A stretch of 64,000 nucleotides of DNA from Moringa oleifera (GCA_021397835.1 JAJFZO010000287.1:2234501-2298500), one strand, 5' to 3'. Shown: positions 49,912 to 62,297, counted from the first letter of the stretch. Numbers and translations: made by a program. The notes: generated from the letters alone by a model not told the origin.

Positions 49912-50055
49912 ATGGTTTGGGACGATAAGCTTTCTCTTTCTTTCTCCTCTACCAAGTACACTAAAACCTTCTTTTACACGCTTTTGCTTTTCTTCTCTCT
50001 TCATTCTCTCATAGCATGCTTCCTTTCTCGCATTCGACCGGCAGCCAAGCCTTAA
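49912..50055 (+). CDS. Doubtful short ORF, 47 aa, with a hydrophobic segment
   Basis: The frame begins MVWDDKLSLSFSS and holds a strongly hydrophobic stretch (FFYTLLLFFSLHSLIACFL, residues about 20-38) before a basic end. A CT-rich leader-like run (49800-49870) precedes it, and an upstream in-frame ATG at 49873 would add 13 residues. I do not recognise the protein. A small membrane or secreted peptide, the first exon of a longer gene, or chance are all possible. Confidence 0.25.
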   Translation: MVWDDKLSLSFSSTKYTKTFFYTLLLFFSLHSLIACFLSRIRPAAKP

Positions 50056-51487
50056 AACCTCGTAATCTCTGGTATTCTGTTACAACGATCCTCCACTTAC
50101 TCATACTACTTACGAAGAAACTAAGATTCACTTCCACAACTACATTTTTTCTTCGTTTATTACTAAGTATGGGTTAAAGTTTAATGGACGTAATCTGGGT
50201 CAAAGTGAAAACAATGATATTGAATCTCTGTTTTATAGACACATAGTGTCTTAATTTTGCCGAAGATGCTTTGGACTATTATGGGATGATTGGGTTGTTG
50301 TTTTCGTAATTTTTTGACGTGTGCATTCTTTTGATGCTCGGTACGATGTTGCTGTGAGTATGCACGACGATCGTGAGTTATTGTTATTGTCAGAATGTAG
50401 CAGAAGCATAGTGTTTGTGTTTTCAAAAAATTTTGAGCTATGCATACCATTGATGCTTGGTGTGACGTTGTCGAGAGTTATTGTGATGCTTGTACATAAC
50501 ACGTTAGTGTTGAGGTATATACATAATTCAACATTGTTTTTATTTTCACATTATTGGAGTTTAAATATAATGTACTTATGATATTGTTTCAGGCCCCTCA
50601 TGTCCACACGGGCGGCAATGATAGAGAGGGCTCAACTCTTCAGATATTGTCTGCTCCTATTTATAGCCTAACTTGCAAAACTTTCTCTGAAATCTTGAAA
50701 CAGACTATGGACGTGTAAGATCATAGAAAAGACAAAAGACATCTTGGCTAACCCCTCTATTTATAATGGTATGGGGATGCTATAGAAAAATAGAAAGAAA
50801 ATAAATTAATTAATATCAAATCACTAATTCATAAAAATAATAAAAATCATAATTTAATGTCCAAAATTAGATTTAAGAAATCAATAATTGGATGTGTTCT
50901 ACATTATGGGCCTTGGCAGACCTCCCCTCTTTGAGTTTGGCTTTCTTTTTCAGCTTGACTTAAAAGCTTTTAAATCAATGACCAAATAAATCAAAAACTA
51001 AATATTATCTAAGTTAAATATTTAAAATACAAATTATTGTTTGTTGCTTGAAGAACTTTTTAATAATAGAATTCATGATTGTTTCTGTCAAGCATAAAGT
51101 TCGATGCTTTTCGTGTAATTCCTTATAATCTCCTCTAATATGAATTGTTTGTTACCCTTTACAACCTTGAACTGTTTGTCTTCTATGGTTGAATAACGAA
51201 GTAAAACTGTGATAAACCAACAATAGTAGTAACTTAGATTTCTTTGGGTAAGAGCAATTAGAGCTCAGTGCGAAGGATATGACCCAGTTGCAGATATTTT
51301 CCCTGGCAATGGATTTACCATCCCTTTCTCAGCCACCAAATATCGCAACCTGACGCGTTGTGTCTATAAATTATGAGGTTTATTCTCACCTGCAAAAAAC
51401 CCTTCTCTCTTTTATACTATGAAGTGATTAATCCTTCTCATCTTTGGATCGATCTTCTCTGTCTCTTTCTTGATTGAATAGTGGACA
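50056..51487 (+). other. Intergenic region and 5' flank of the SirB1-like gene
   Basis: There are no supported genes. Overlapping short frames at 50181-50581 on both strands lack domains; the phrase GAGCTATGCATACC and nearby repeats (50310-50480) form a loose duplication. A 50590-50760 stretch is slightly GC-richer. The last 80 bases are a CT-rich leader typical of a plant 5' UTR. Confidence 0.35.
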
Positions 51488-54400
51488 ATGAGTTTTTCGT
51501 TGGCTATGTTTTCCTCTTCTTCTCTATCGAGCCAGAAGACCTCTCTTCTCACAACCTCTCCTTCTAAATTCACAAAATCATCGTGTCCTTCGTCTTCATC
51601 ATTGTCATATCCTGTGCTGTGTCGCAGTGGATCGCACCCGCAATACGTAGAGAGTGACTTCAAGTTTGTGCTGCATGATGCGCTTGATTCTTCTGGAAAG
51701 GATATTTCCCATGCCAGGGTAATGTCTCCCTCTCCCCTCAATTACTGTCTTTATATATGCATAAGTTTATCTTTCTCTGTGGATGTGTATGCACGTATTT
51801 GTGTACATAGGGATGGAGCATATATATGTACTTGTGTGTTTGTATATATACATGTGTTCAGATTCGGCTGCTTATCAGGGATTTTTTTTTTTTTTTGGGC
51901 TTAGTTTTTTATTTGAATTTATTTGGACTTATGCTGTCTTAACTGCACCATACATAATTCATTATGCTGATGTAGAATTTTTAAATATTGGTGGCTTTGT
52001 ATGTATGTATATGTATATGTATATATATATTGTGGAATTGTGGTTTCCTTCATTGGAATGGCTACTCCAATTTTTTTGTTCTTTATATACATAGTGTTCT
52101 TATGGTCAAAATACTCTTGAATTTGGTTCATTCAAATGGAGCATTTGCATTCTTGCTGCTGACTTGATGATTTTAGTTCTGTTAACTTGTATGAATTTGG
52201 TAAATTTCCTTTCTTTGCACCAGGATCTGGTTTATGAGTGCTTAATCATGGTGAATCTGATCACTTGTCTATAATATAAACCGAGGATGGTGTTTGGAGA
52301 TTTAATGAAATCAAATTCACAGAAAACAATCATCATAGTTTGGGTCTGAATTTGGGCAAAACAATAAAGGTGAAAGGAATCTAACAAACTGGCTAGTATG
52401 GCGGTGTACCTTTTTTTAGCCATTTGGACGAGGTCATTGGATAGCTTGCTGAGAAGTTGAGTAGAAACTCAATGACATTCAGCTGATAAAGGACCTTTCT
52501 CCCCCCCAATTTGCTGGGGAGGAGTTGGGATCTCATTTTGATCTGAAGCTCCATAATTCAGAAGAAGTGAGCTTCCATCACAGAGACTCACAACCATCAG
52601 AGAGAAACCTATACAGTTACTTTTAAGCAAAAACATTCTTCACTTGGGTTATTTCAACTGTATTATACATTGTGGATTGTAGTGGAATTATTTTCAGTCA
52701 ATTTTATCAGGGAGCTATTTCTTAGTAAATTTTTACATTGTCAGTGTCCTGATTCCAGCATGACATTGATAGATTCTGATAATATTGTTCCCCTGTTGAA
52801 AGAATTCATTTCTTTTTGCTGAATGTGGTAACTTTTAACTTCTTAATCTCAAAGTCATGCCTAATATATTTCAACTGTGAATGTCTTGATGCATTCCTGA
52901 TGATTGAGCAGGAGGCTAGGGTTGGTTTCTTGTCACAAATACAAAAACTATCTGATATTGAGTGGGAGACCAGTATTAGCATTAATAGATGTGTTGATTT
53001 GGGGAGAGCAGCTCTTTATATAGCTGCAGAGGATGATTCTCTCGTTTCCCACGCTTCAGTTTCTCTCCCTGTCAATGTTTTCCTTGAAAGATTAGATGAT
53101 CTTTCGATGGGCTACTGCTCTCACTATAACTCATCTTTGAGGTCTTCACCAGAGAACTTTCTTCACAGTATAGAGAGATACCTATATGTCAAAAAGGTAT
53201 GCTTGCAACAAATGTTACGTTACAGATGCTTTGAGTTATTGTCTTGTTGATTCCTTTTGTGAGTAGGAAGAAATGCTCGGGAGAACAAAATTCTGTTGCA
53301 TACATGAGCTGCTTAGTAATATATAATCTCATTGAAGCTCATTTTCCTTTTGAATATGTCATCTTTATTTCTGTGCCAGAAGTATGATAGGTTCTTTTCT
53401 TCAGCTTGAAAGAATTGCCATGGCAGTACCACAAAGTGGTACTGTAAGTCATGTGCTAGACATGAGCTGAGAAGGGTGAGCCTGTTTTCTAGGAGCTCTT
53501 CAGAATATAATATCCAGTTCTATTGTTTGCAAGAATCTATTTTTGTTGTTTTTAACAAAAACTGAAATTCAGATTTTTGGATTTTTGTTCACTATGTTCT
53601 TTACAAATGACCTTGTTTGTTCTTGTTAGGGATTCCGGAGAACCAATGCAAGGAATCAATCAGAACCTCGAGCCCTATACCTTCACTCAGGATGGTCTCT
53701 GTCTTGCATAATTTAATTATGAGCTCATTATCAAGAAAGCATCATCGGATGGGGACTTTTCCCTTACAATTGTTTTTATCATAATGTTTTGAGCAGGTTT
53801 TGACTCATCGCTCAGGCTCTGCTCTAATGCTTTCACTTATATACTCGGAGATCCTGAAAATGCTTCGCTTGTGGGGTCTTTTGGATTTTGACGTGGAAAT
53901 ATTCTTCCCTCATGATCTTCACAGTCTTCCTAGAGGCTATCATAAGCAGAAAAGCAAAGAGTCTGATCAGTTGCACATACTGACAGCAGGAGCCTTATTG
54001 GAGGAGGTGACTTATATTCTTGCTCAAATAAGATTTTTTCGTTAATGTGTGTGTGAAGGATGTCACCATATGATTATTTTAGTTGGAGCACCTCCTCCCC
54101 TCCCCTCCCCACTATACCCCCCAACAACCCCCCCAACAGCACCCACCACCCATCCCCCTCCCCAACCACCCTCCCCCCCCCCCCTCCCGAAAAAACCCAA
54201 AAAAAAAAAAAAAAGTAAAAGAAAAACAAAGAAGAAATGATGAAGTGAATCTTTTTTTTTTTTTTTTTCGTGGAAATAACTTTATTAATCAGAATTTCAG
54301 TGAGATACCAAAGCTTTTAAGTATGAGTACATAACATCTGGTGTATGCTTACAGTTCTATTATTTACATGAACAACTTTTTGAAAATTACTTGTGAAGGC

Positions 54401-56427
54401 AACGTGATAATGGGTTAATATTGTATAATTTAGAAAAATTGTGTTAATTGTTACAGTTCTTTTAATGAGATTTTATAACTCAGCATTGCACAACTGATTT
54501 GTTAAAGAATTGTCTGTCAGAATTTATTATGATTATTATAAGATCTCCAAGGTATATATAAATGACTTTTACTGCTATCCAGTGCATACAGTAATTGTAA
54601 CATATTTAAGCTATAAATACATAAAAGATTGTTGCAAATGGAAGAGAAATGTCGTACTGTGTCAAATCTTATATAGGATAGTACGTATATGCAAGTTATC
54701 TTGAGCTCACCAAGTGAATTAATCGAACTTCCAAATTATAAAACATTAAATTGAGTTGCAAATAATTTCAAATGTTATAGAAAATTCTAGTTTGCTCGTT
54801 GTTGCTGTACAAATATGTATTTGTAAAGAAAAAAGCAAGAAAAAGATGAAGTTCATGTAGAAGTGACATTGCGTGGAGGCACATTGTCTATTAGGTTAGG
54901 TAAATAAACTGTTTTTTGATTGAAGATGACAACCTACTCATTAAATGGGCAAAAGTAATTGAGAAGGGAAGATATTTGCTATTTACTGTTTGCTTAAACA
55001 TTTTGTTTTGATACTTTGAGATTACTAAATTTCATAACCATTGAAGTTTAATTACATGGAGATAATGGTAAATTTTATTTACATGATAAATTTGTTCTAA
55101 AGATTGTTTTTCAGTATTTTCTTGTCAAAATTAAATTGCTGTCTTTTTGTTTTTTATTTTTGCCTGAGTGATGAATGATTAGTCATACAAATACTGATCA
55201 TCATGCAACACATGTGTATTGATGGTTAGTGTATCATGGAAAGCTTATACTAAGGCATTTGCGTGAGCTAAACGACTCTGAGATGATCTCATTGTTAGAT
55301 ATCTTGGGAACTACTTTAATCTGCAAACTATTTTAGACAATTCAGCTGATAAAATCTATTTTATGATGGCCTCTCTCTCTTATTACTTTGTATACTGTCT
55401 TCCGCTTGGTTTTTGCTTATTGTGTACCATATGTGGAGGATTTGAGGGATTTGAAAGTTTCTTTCTGGCCATTTCAGCATGATCACTCTAACAGTTTATT
55501 CTTAAGGGCAGCACATGCTGCTAATTGCATTGATAGATCAAACAACGAAGAGAGGTGATCCACTTATCCAGCAAACTAATACATGCTCTTTATATGAGTT
55601 TATAAGTTTGGAGCCTAAGCTTGTTCTTTCTTACTTTACCAAATGTAGTGGTCTGCAGCTTGCATCTTCAAAAGCTGCTCGACATAGGCTAGATCGTGGT
55701 GTGTGGACCAGTGTTCGTTTTGGTGATATGAGACTTGCACTATCTGGTATGTGTTTGGAACATGATGTTATGAGTGTATTATTTTTTTCCTTTTACTGTC
55801 AATGACTTATAATTTTATCTGGAGATGCTCGACAAACCTTTGTTCCTCAGTGTGGTTTCATGGAAAAATGTGAGGAACTGTTTGATTTAGAGGCCTGTGA
55901 TTCTTTCGATCTTGGGATTATCTGGGATCTTTTAAATGAAGTATCATGTGATCTGTATCTTTCTGCATATGAGTATCTAACAATAGGGAAGATCTTCTAA
56001 ATTCTTTTATCATGTTAATCTGGAAATGGCAACTATTTTTACAGCGTGTGAACGCCTTATTCTCCTGAAAACTGATATCAAGGACTTAAGAGACTACAGC
56101 ATTCTTCTCTATCATTGTGGTTTCTATGAGCAATCACTGAAGTATCTTCAGCTGTATAGAAACATGGAGGTAAATTCTTTTTTCTTAAATTTTCTATGCA
56201 AATATAATGTATTGAAGAATGCCCGAGTCCTACTATCAACTAAATAAAATTATCAAATATTGCAGCGATCTTCATCACAGGAGGGATTATCCAACTCAGT
56301 TAGCAGTCTGGAGAAAGATGCAGTGGAGAAATTGATCATACGCGTGAACCTCATGTCCATGGAGGATGGTTGGAGCAGGCAATCGTATGATAAGACTTTT
56401 CTTGGAAATAACTCTGAACCATGGTAG
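51488..56427 (+). CDS. SirB1-like protein (transglutaminase-like 2 plus TPR-like), 8 exons, 428 aa
   Basis: Exons: 51488-51718, 52912-53196, 53630-53689, 53797-54006, 55439-55554, 55649-55746, 56045-56169 and 56266-56427; they sum to 1287 nt. The N-terminus (residues 1 to about 45) is rich in Ser and Thr with few acids, a probable chloroplast transit peptide. A SirB1 N-terminal/transglutaminase-like 2 domain follows, with INRCVDLGRAALYIAAEDD (exon 2), VLTHRSGSALMLSLIYSEI (exon 4) and the FWPFQHDHSNSLFLRAAHA stretch (exon 5). Exon 7 (YSILLYHCGFYEQSLKYLQ) looks like a TPR helix pair. The end is SEPW then TAG. Bacterial SirB1 lies near kdsA and its function is unclear; plant members are little studied. 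All junctions are GT-AG except the donor of intron 3 (GG at 53690), and the acceptor of exon 5 is weak. If intron 3 is not spliced, translation stops nine codons on. Confidence 0.85.
54085..54200 (+). repeat. C-rich tract in intron 4 of the SirB1-like gene
   Basis: About 100 bases are almost entirely C with short A or T breaks, including many runs of three or more C (a 14-base C run near 54174). An A-rich run follows. The complementary strand would carry many G-runs. Confidence 0.9.
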
Positions 56428-56449
56428 CGTCTTATATACATTAGAGTAT

Positions 56450-56700
56450 CTAGTGCACTGTATACATCGTCCCAGAGCCCTGGAAAAGCAGAGTGGAGTG
56501 GCCCAAGGAATATGAAAGGAATGGGAGGTAAGTTAGCCCTCTGCTTTTGCTACCTGAAAGAGAATTCCAAAAGGGTTTCCAAATTCTGATAATCATAGCA
56601 GCATGCCGAGAGTCAGATTCTGTACACATGGATGATAGTGATGTTACAAATGCCATGGACTTTCTTGGATTCTTTCTCATCATTCATGAGTATCTGAGAC
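56450..56700 (+). other. Coding-like stretch after the SirB1-like stop codon
   Basis: From 56459 one frame reads VYIVPEPWKSRVEWPKEYE and, after a single TAA at 56528-56530, continues open in the same frame (LLLLPEREFQKGF, DVTNAMDFLGFFLIIHEYLR) up to the GC-rich repeats. Composition looks like coding DNA rather than AT-rich UTR. I do not recognise a family. It may be 3' UTR of the SirB1-like gene, a decayed gene fragment, or host sequence carried by the adjacent CACTA element. Confidence 0.35.
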
Positions 56701-57300
56701 ATTGCCTTCGAAGGCCATGGCTGCTGCCTTCGAAGGCCATGGCTGCCACCTTCGAGGCCATGGCCTCTAAAAGTGGCAGCCATGGCCTTCGAAGGGGATA
56801 GCCATAGCTGCCGCGAAAGCCTCCATGCATGGCTGAGAAGGCAGCCATGGCTGCCCAAAAAGCCTCCATGCCTAGCTGTGAAGGCAACAATGGCCGCTGC
56901 CAAAGCATCCATGCGTGGCCGCAAAGGTAGCCATGCCTGCCGCCATAGTGTCCATGCATGGCCGCAATGGCCTCCAAGGTGGCAGCCATGGCCTTCGAAG
57001 GTGGCAGCAATGGCCGCCGTGACAGCAAAGGTAGCCACGGCTGCCACGAAAGCTTCCATGCATGGCCGAGAAGGTAGCCATGACTGCCCCAAAAGCCTCC
57101 ATGCATGGCTGTGAAGTCAGCCATCGCAGCCGCCAAAGCATCCATGCATGGTCGCAATGGCAGCCATGGCCTTTGAAGGTAGCAGCGATGGCCTCCAAGG
57201 TGGCCGCCATGGCCTTCTAAAGTGGTAGCCATGGTTGCCATGGAAGTGTCCATGCATGGCCTCCAAGGGGCAGCCATGGAAGCGAAGGCAATGCTGCCTT
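56700..57300. repeat. GC-rich palindromic repeat array
   Basis: A dense series of CCTTCGAAGG, CATGGCTGCC, CCATGCATGG and GCCATGG-type units occurs, palindromic at short range and repeated at about 40-130 bp. It is far GC-richer than all surroundings. Because the repeats keep frame, long open frames appear on both strands (56613-57349), with translated repeats such as AMAATFEGHG; these are not credible proteins. Related CTTTCGAAGG repeats occur in the other CACTA element (18540-18754 and 22084-22400). Confidence 0.8.
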
Positions 57301-57899
57301 CGCTTGATTTTTTCACTATGGATTCAACGACGGAATTTACTTCAACCACTAGATATCAGTTTTAGCGACCGTCACTAACTTCTGTCTTTAAAGTGCTTAT
57401 AAATTGAATCTTTAATTTTTTTTCCTTTCATGCGAGCGCCGTTTCATTTTCCCCCTTTTCTCTTGCTGTCTCTGCTTCTGTGTTCTTCAAAATTTTCATT
57501 TCACCTGGTTCTTTTTCTCTCTCATTTTGATTGTTGCCTCGGCATTTATTAAGATTGTGAAATTTCTTTTTTCATCCACAAGCAACACTATCTTTCCCTC
57601 ATTTATCTTGCTGTCTCAGAGCCGAGTGTTTGCCATTGTCTCCCTACTTGGCATCTTGGTGTTCCTAAAAACTCACGATCTACTATTTGCTTGGTCAAGT
57701 AGGGCCTTCTTGGTTATGATGGTTTGAATCCAATTCGTGAGAAGAGTCCAAGCGAGAGACTATAACAGTCAAAAGGCCTTCTTGGTTTTGTCATTTCCTC
57801 TTCTATTTTTTCCATTGTAAGTACTCATTTTCGTCTTTTTTCTTTACTAAATAATGTGTAGTTAATTATTAATATTATTGATGATGATATTAGTGATTA

Positions 57900-58620
57900 G
57901 AAAGTATTGTATAGGAATATTACGATTATATTTGGTAATTATAAAAATATTATAGATTCTAAATAAATTTTTTTGTTATTTATTTTATGTTATAATAAAT
58001 TTAATTTATGGTATATTATTAGATAATTTTTGAATTTGGTTGTAATTTAAGATAAATATTTTCATTAGATTTTCATGAAATTTAAATTAGTTAGATATTT
58101 ATTAAATTTTACAATTGTTAATTTTATTTGTTAATAAATTTAGTTTATGTTATATTATTTAGAAAATAATTTAATTAGTTTATAATGTAAGATAAATAAT
58201 TTAATTATAGTTTTATGAAATTTAAATTAGTTAGGTATTAATTAAATTCTATAATTGTTAAGTTTATGGGTTAATTAAAAAATTTGTTTATATTAAATTA
58301 GATAGATAATAGTTTAATTAGAATATAATTTGAGATAAATAATTTAATTTATAAAATTTAAATTACTTAAATGTTAATCAAATTTCACAATTGTTAATTT
58401 TACTTGTTAATAAAATTAGTTAATTTTTTATTGATTACATAGATAATAGTTTCGTTACATTATAATTTCATGACATAAATAACTCAATTAATTAGATTTT
58501 TATGAAAATTAATTGATTTAAATGTTGATTAAATTGTAGAGTTGTTAATTTTATTTTTTCAAATAAATTTAGTTTATGTTAATTACATATTTGCATTTGG
58601 ATGATTATTACTAATGTTGA
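57900..58620 (+). repeat. AT-rich tandem array, units of about 135-150 bp
   Basis: About four diverged units are marked by GAAATTTAAATTAGTTAG-like phrases near 58077, 58217, 58353 and 58503, each followed by ACAATTGTTAATTTTA and a TTAGTTTATGTTA phrase. It is the reverse complement of the 17400-18290 array and lies at the same place within its element. Confidence 0.8.
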
Positions 58621-59271
58621 GGAAATTTATTTGTATGTTAATCAATTAAATTAATCATCATATGATAATCATAAAATGTTACTGTTATTAGTAAAGTTAG
58701 ACTTTATACATATTCTTTAGATACACCGGTGAACATTTATTGTAGATCACGTGCTTGTACGTGCATCACAATAAATTGTTCAATAATAATTATTGAATTG
58801 TTCAGATCGGACAGTTTAGAAATGTAATATTTATGTGCGACACACGTGTAAATTGTTCATTTTATTTTGTAAAAATTTTGTGTAGTATCTCTTTTCTTCT
58901 TCGGGTACATATTAATGAATGTGAGCGTGTGTTTCAATTGAAAACACTGACTCATATCTATACATATCATGTACTTGGAGAACTATGAGGAAATGTTGCT
59001 GAAATTCTTACAAAATGAAGTGAACAATCAGTAACTATATTGTGCTTCACATAAGTATACATTTTTGAATGGTATAGGACCACTTACCTATGAAGTTTGG
59101 GTGGCATGCATAAAACGTTAAACAAGTCGTATTATAAGTCATATGCGTTTGATGTATCCTCGAAATTGTTTGATAATTATTTTATATTATAATAAGTTGT
59201 TAAATTATTAAAATTTTCAAAAGGCAAGTGTTTGGGAACTAGTTTAATTAGAACAATTTGAAAAACAGAAA

Positions 59272-60553
59272 AATGAGTACATTGGATCGTCAATGGATGT
59301 ACTTCAGGCTTATAAATGGATTCTTAAATCAGGAATTTTTAGACGGTATGAGACATTTCATTCAGTTTGCTTGTGGTCAACCAGCATTCATGGATGGAGA
59401 TAAGATAAAGTGTCCATGTAATCATAAAGTGTCAGAACCGTCGTTATGAAGCTGTTGATGCGGTTAGATATCATTTGGCTAAATATGGTTTTGTATCGGG
59501 ATATTATATTTGGAATTATCATGGGAAAAACGATGAGAGTTATAATAAAAGGGCAACTGAATATTATATCTAGGAATGATCTAACACGGTGCATGAAGTT
59601 AATATATACCAAACAATAGTAATGGATGTCGCTGGTCTGGAATTTAATCCAGAACATATAGAGGAATCTCTTAATCCAGATGCTCAATGTTTTTATGATA
59701 TGTTGAATGCTGCTAATCAACAATTATGGGATTGGTGTCAAATCATTCACAATCATAAGGTGGGTGTCAAAATCATTCAAAATAATGGTAATGAACGTTT
59801 TTATGATAGGTTCATGATCCATTAAACTTTATTAATTGCAATTCTATCAAGGATGTTGCAAATAATCCATTAAAGTCGATGAAATCATACTCAGGTTACT
59901 ATGTCAATGGGTACCAATTTCACATTAAAAGACATGATTTAGATAGAGTTACAATGAATAGCGGAGTTTGTATTAAAGGGTTCAATTATAATGCAGATGA
60001 AAGTGGCTATTTTGGTATATTGATGAAAGTGTTACAGTTAGAATATCCTGCATTGCCAATCAAAAGAACGATTATATTCAAGTGTAAATGGTTTGATTCT
60101 ACACCGAATATGGGCACAAAATTACATAAATGATATAATTTGATGGATGTGAATCACACAAGGAGATTAAATAAGTATGAACCATTTGTGTTAGCTTTAC
60201 AAGCAGCTCAAGTTTATTATGTTCCTTATCCAAGTTTAAAGTGCGGTAAGCGTGATTGGTGGGTTGTTTACAAGATAAAGGCTAGATCTGTTATTGAACT
60301 TTCAGACTCTAATTTGACATATGGATCAAGCCAAGATGTGCCTTTTCAAGATGATGAGAGCGATGTCCATCAAATTGAGAATGATACGGACGATCATCTT
60401 CTATCTTTGAATGATCCAAGTGGGACATTAATAAATATCAATGAAGAAGAAAAAAATATTTCAGATGAGCCAGATTTTGAAAATTATTCTACAAAGGAAG
60501 AAGACGAAGAAGAGGAAGATCTTGAACATGATGATTATTTTTTTATTTTTTAG
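59272..60553 (+). pseudogene. TnpD-type CACTA transposase, internally deleted
   Basis: It begins with the transposase-associated domain (DRQWMYFRLINGFLNQEFLDG, QFACGQPAFMDGDKIKCPC). A short N-terminal remainder follows, up to LNAANQQLWDW near 59740. The catalytic DDE (Transposase_21) part, normally several hundred residues, is absent. The sequence then jumps to the C-terminal DUF4216-type region (SYSGYYVNGYQFHIKRHD at 59882, GVCIKGFNY, GILMKVLQLEY, WVVYKIKARSVIE near 60270) and ends in an acidic tail (EEDEEEEDLEHDD). Stops near 59450 and 60131 add to the damage. It cannot encode an active transposase. Confidence 0.8.
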
Positions 60554-60737
60554 TTATTTAATGTACTGTTTTAATTATATAATCTACTATAAGAAATGTG
60601 TGTTGAACTAGTTATTCTTTATATTATCTTTTTATCATGTATTTCAGAGGGTTTGAGTTTGATTTTCAGGGGAGATTTTCTTGAATTTTTTATTAATTTA
60701 TGAAACTAAATTTTATCAAGTTTATTAACATGATTAG

Positions 60738-62297
60738 ATGAGAGGTCAAGGGAAAAGAGGTGACTTTGGAGGGAGAAGTGACTCTAGAGGGAGAGGTAAG
60801 TATCTCAGAGGGAAAGATCCACGATCTGTATCTTCACTTCCACATACCCAAGATGAAGAGGAGGACACAGTTGCACCATCTCCACATGTTTTAGCCTTTT
60901 TTGGCTTTGCTGCACTAGGATGTCTAGCTCAAGGAGTATGCAAAGTTTAGGTAAACAATAACATATAAGTATTTATAATTATTATTTTTAATACTTTATA
61001 TCATTATCTTTATATATAAATCTTGTTAATATTTATTCATTATCTTATTTGACAGGATCGAGCCTTCGCATCAATGCTCTGCGAAAATTTATAAAATTTT
61101 TCAAAAGAGGTTCTATCCATGTGGGTACACGTGAAAGATGGTTTCCTGGAAAACCAAAGAGTTTTATTATGAGGAATTCAAAGTATGTATAATTATTTAC
61201 CAAAAAAAAAATTTACTCCATTTTATCATACTTACTAACATTTATTTTTATTGTAGAAATATTTTACATGGGACGAGGCTATGGATGACGTGGTAAAAGT
61301 CGCATGCAAGGTTCGAACTGCAGATCGATATGCTGATTTGATGTATGCATGTTATTATAAGGTGAGGAATAAGCCTCAATTTATCCCTAATACTATATGG
61401 GAGCAATGGCAAATAGAATGGAACCGACCAGAGTACAAACAGAATTGTGAAACTATGTCTTGTAATCGACTGAGCGAAACAAGTGGACCCGGGTCAGGTC
61501 CCTCTCAACATAGTGCCGGTTCATATTCACTGCAGAACCATTTTTGACGCTCGGTATGTATGGTTTATAAATTTTTTTAAGAAATATAAGTGAAAATATT
61601 ATGATTATTTATTTTGTATCTTTTCAGGTACGGGAGTTGGGCCGTGAGCCTACTGCAATAGAGCTTTTTAAACAGACTCACATTAAAAAATCTAATCCTA
61701 ATGAGTTCATAGATAAACGTTCCAAAAAAACAAATATAAGTTTATTGTCTTTAATATTTAATAAGTAAATTTAATTTTATCTTTTTCTATTTTACTATTC
61801 GGTTCAGTTAATAAGTTAACAAAATGTTTTATTTATTGTAAGAACAGTTTGAAGAGTTGGTTGCCATAGCTTCTTAGTCACAAGAGGGATCTTCAGATAC
61901 GCCTGAGGTAGACTATAGTAAGCTTTACTATGAGGTGGTAGGTGGAGAGAAAAAATATCGAGTGTATGGGCTTGAGAGTCAAGCTCTATCATGGCATTGC
62001 TCTAGCAGTGGACACCCTGTTGATGATGTAGCTATGCAAGATATGCGATCTTAAATGAAGGCTATGAAAGAACACATAGAGTTAGAGCGTAAGTCTATGG
62101 AGGAACGTATGGAGGAGGAGCATAGGACTTTAGAAAAGAGATTAGAGGAGGAGCGTAAGGCTAAGGAGCATGATCGCATACGCTTCGAGATCGAATTGCA
62201 AGAGCGCTTACAAAGAGAGGTTGATATGAATGAATGCATCCGTAGGATGGAGGCTCTCCTTTTGGGAAGTGGACCCTCAATATCGCCTAATAATTAA
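60738..62297 (+). pseudogene. CACTA ORF2-type gene (plant transposon protein, Transposase_24-like)
   Basis: Blocks in order: the Arg/Gly-rich start (MRGQGKRGDFGGRSDSRGRG at 60738), a middle segment after a GT-AG intron (GTRERWFPGKPKSF near 61120), WDEAMDDVVKVACKV and YACYYKVRNKPQFIP (61267-61400), RELGREPTAIELFKQTH (61630-61690) and a charged coiled-coil end (EERMEEEHRTLEKRLEEER, ELQERLQREVDMNE; 62055-62297). An in-frame TAA stands just before the last block (62052), so the copy is probably broken. The gene matches the minus-strand copy at 15750-17314. Confidence 0.75.

Noticed and set aside
53690..53720. A canonical donor a few bases downstream (GGATG then GT) for exon 3
   Set aside because: It would add five bases and put exon 4, with the conserved VLTHRSG, out of frame.
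56613..57349. Long overlapping open frames on both strands (up to 221 codons)
   Set aside because: They lie in a GC-rich palindromic repeat where every frame is repeat-coded and stop-poor; the translations are simple repeats with no domain.
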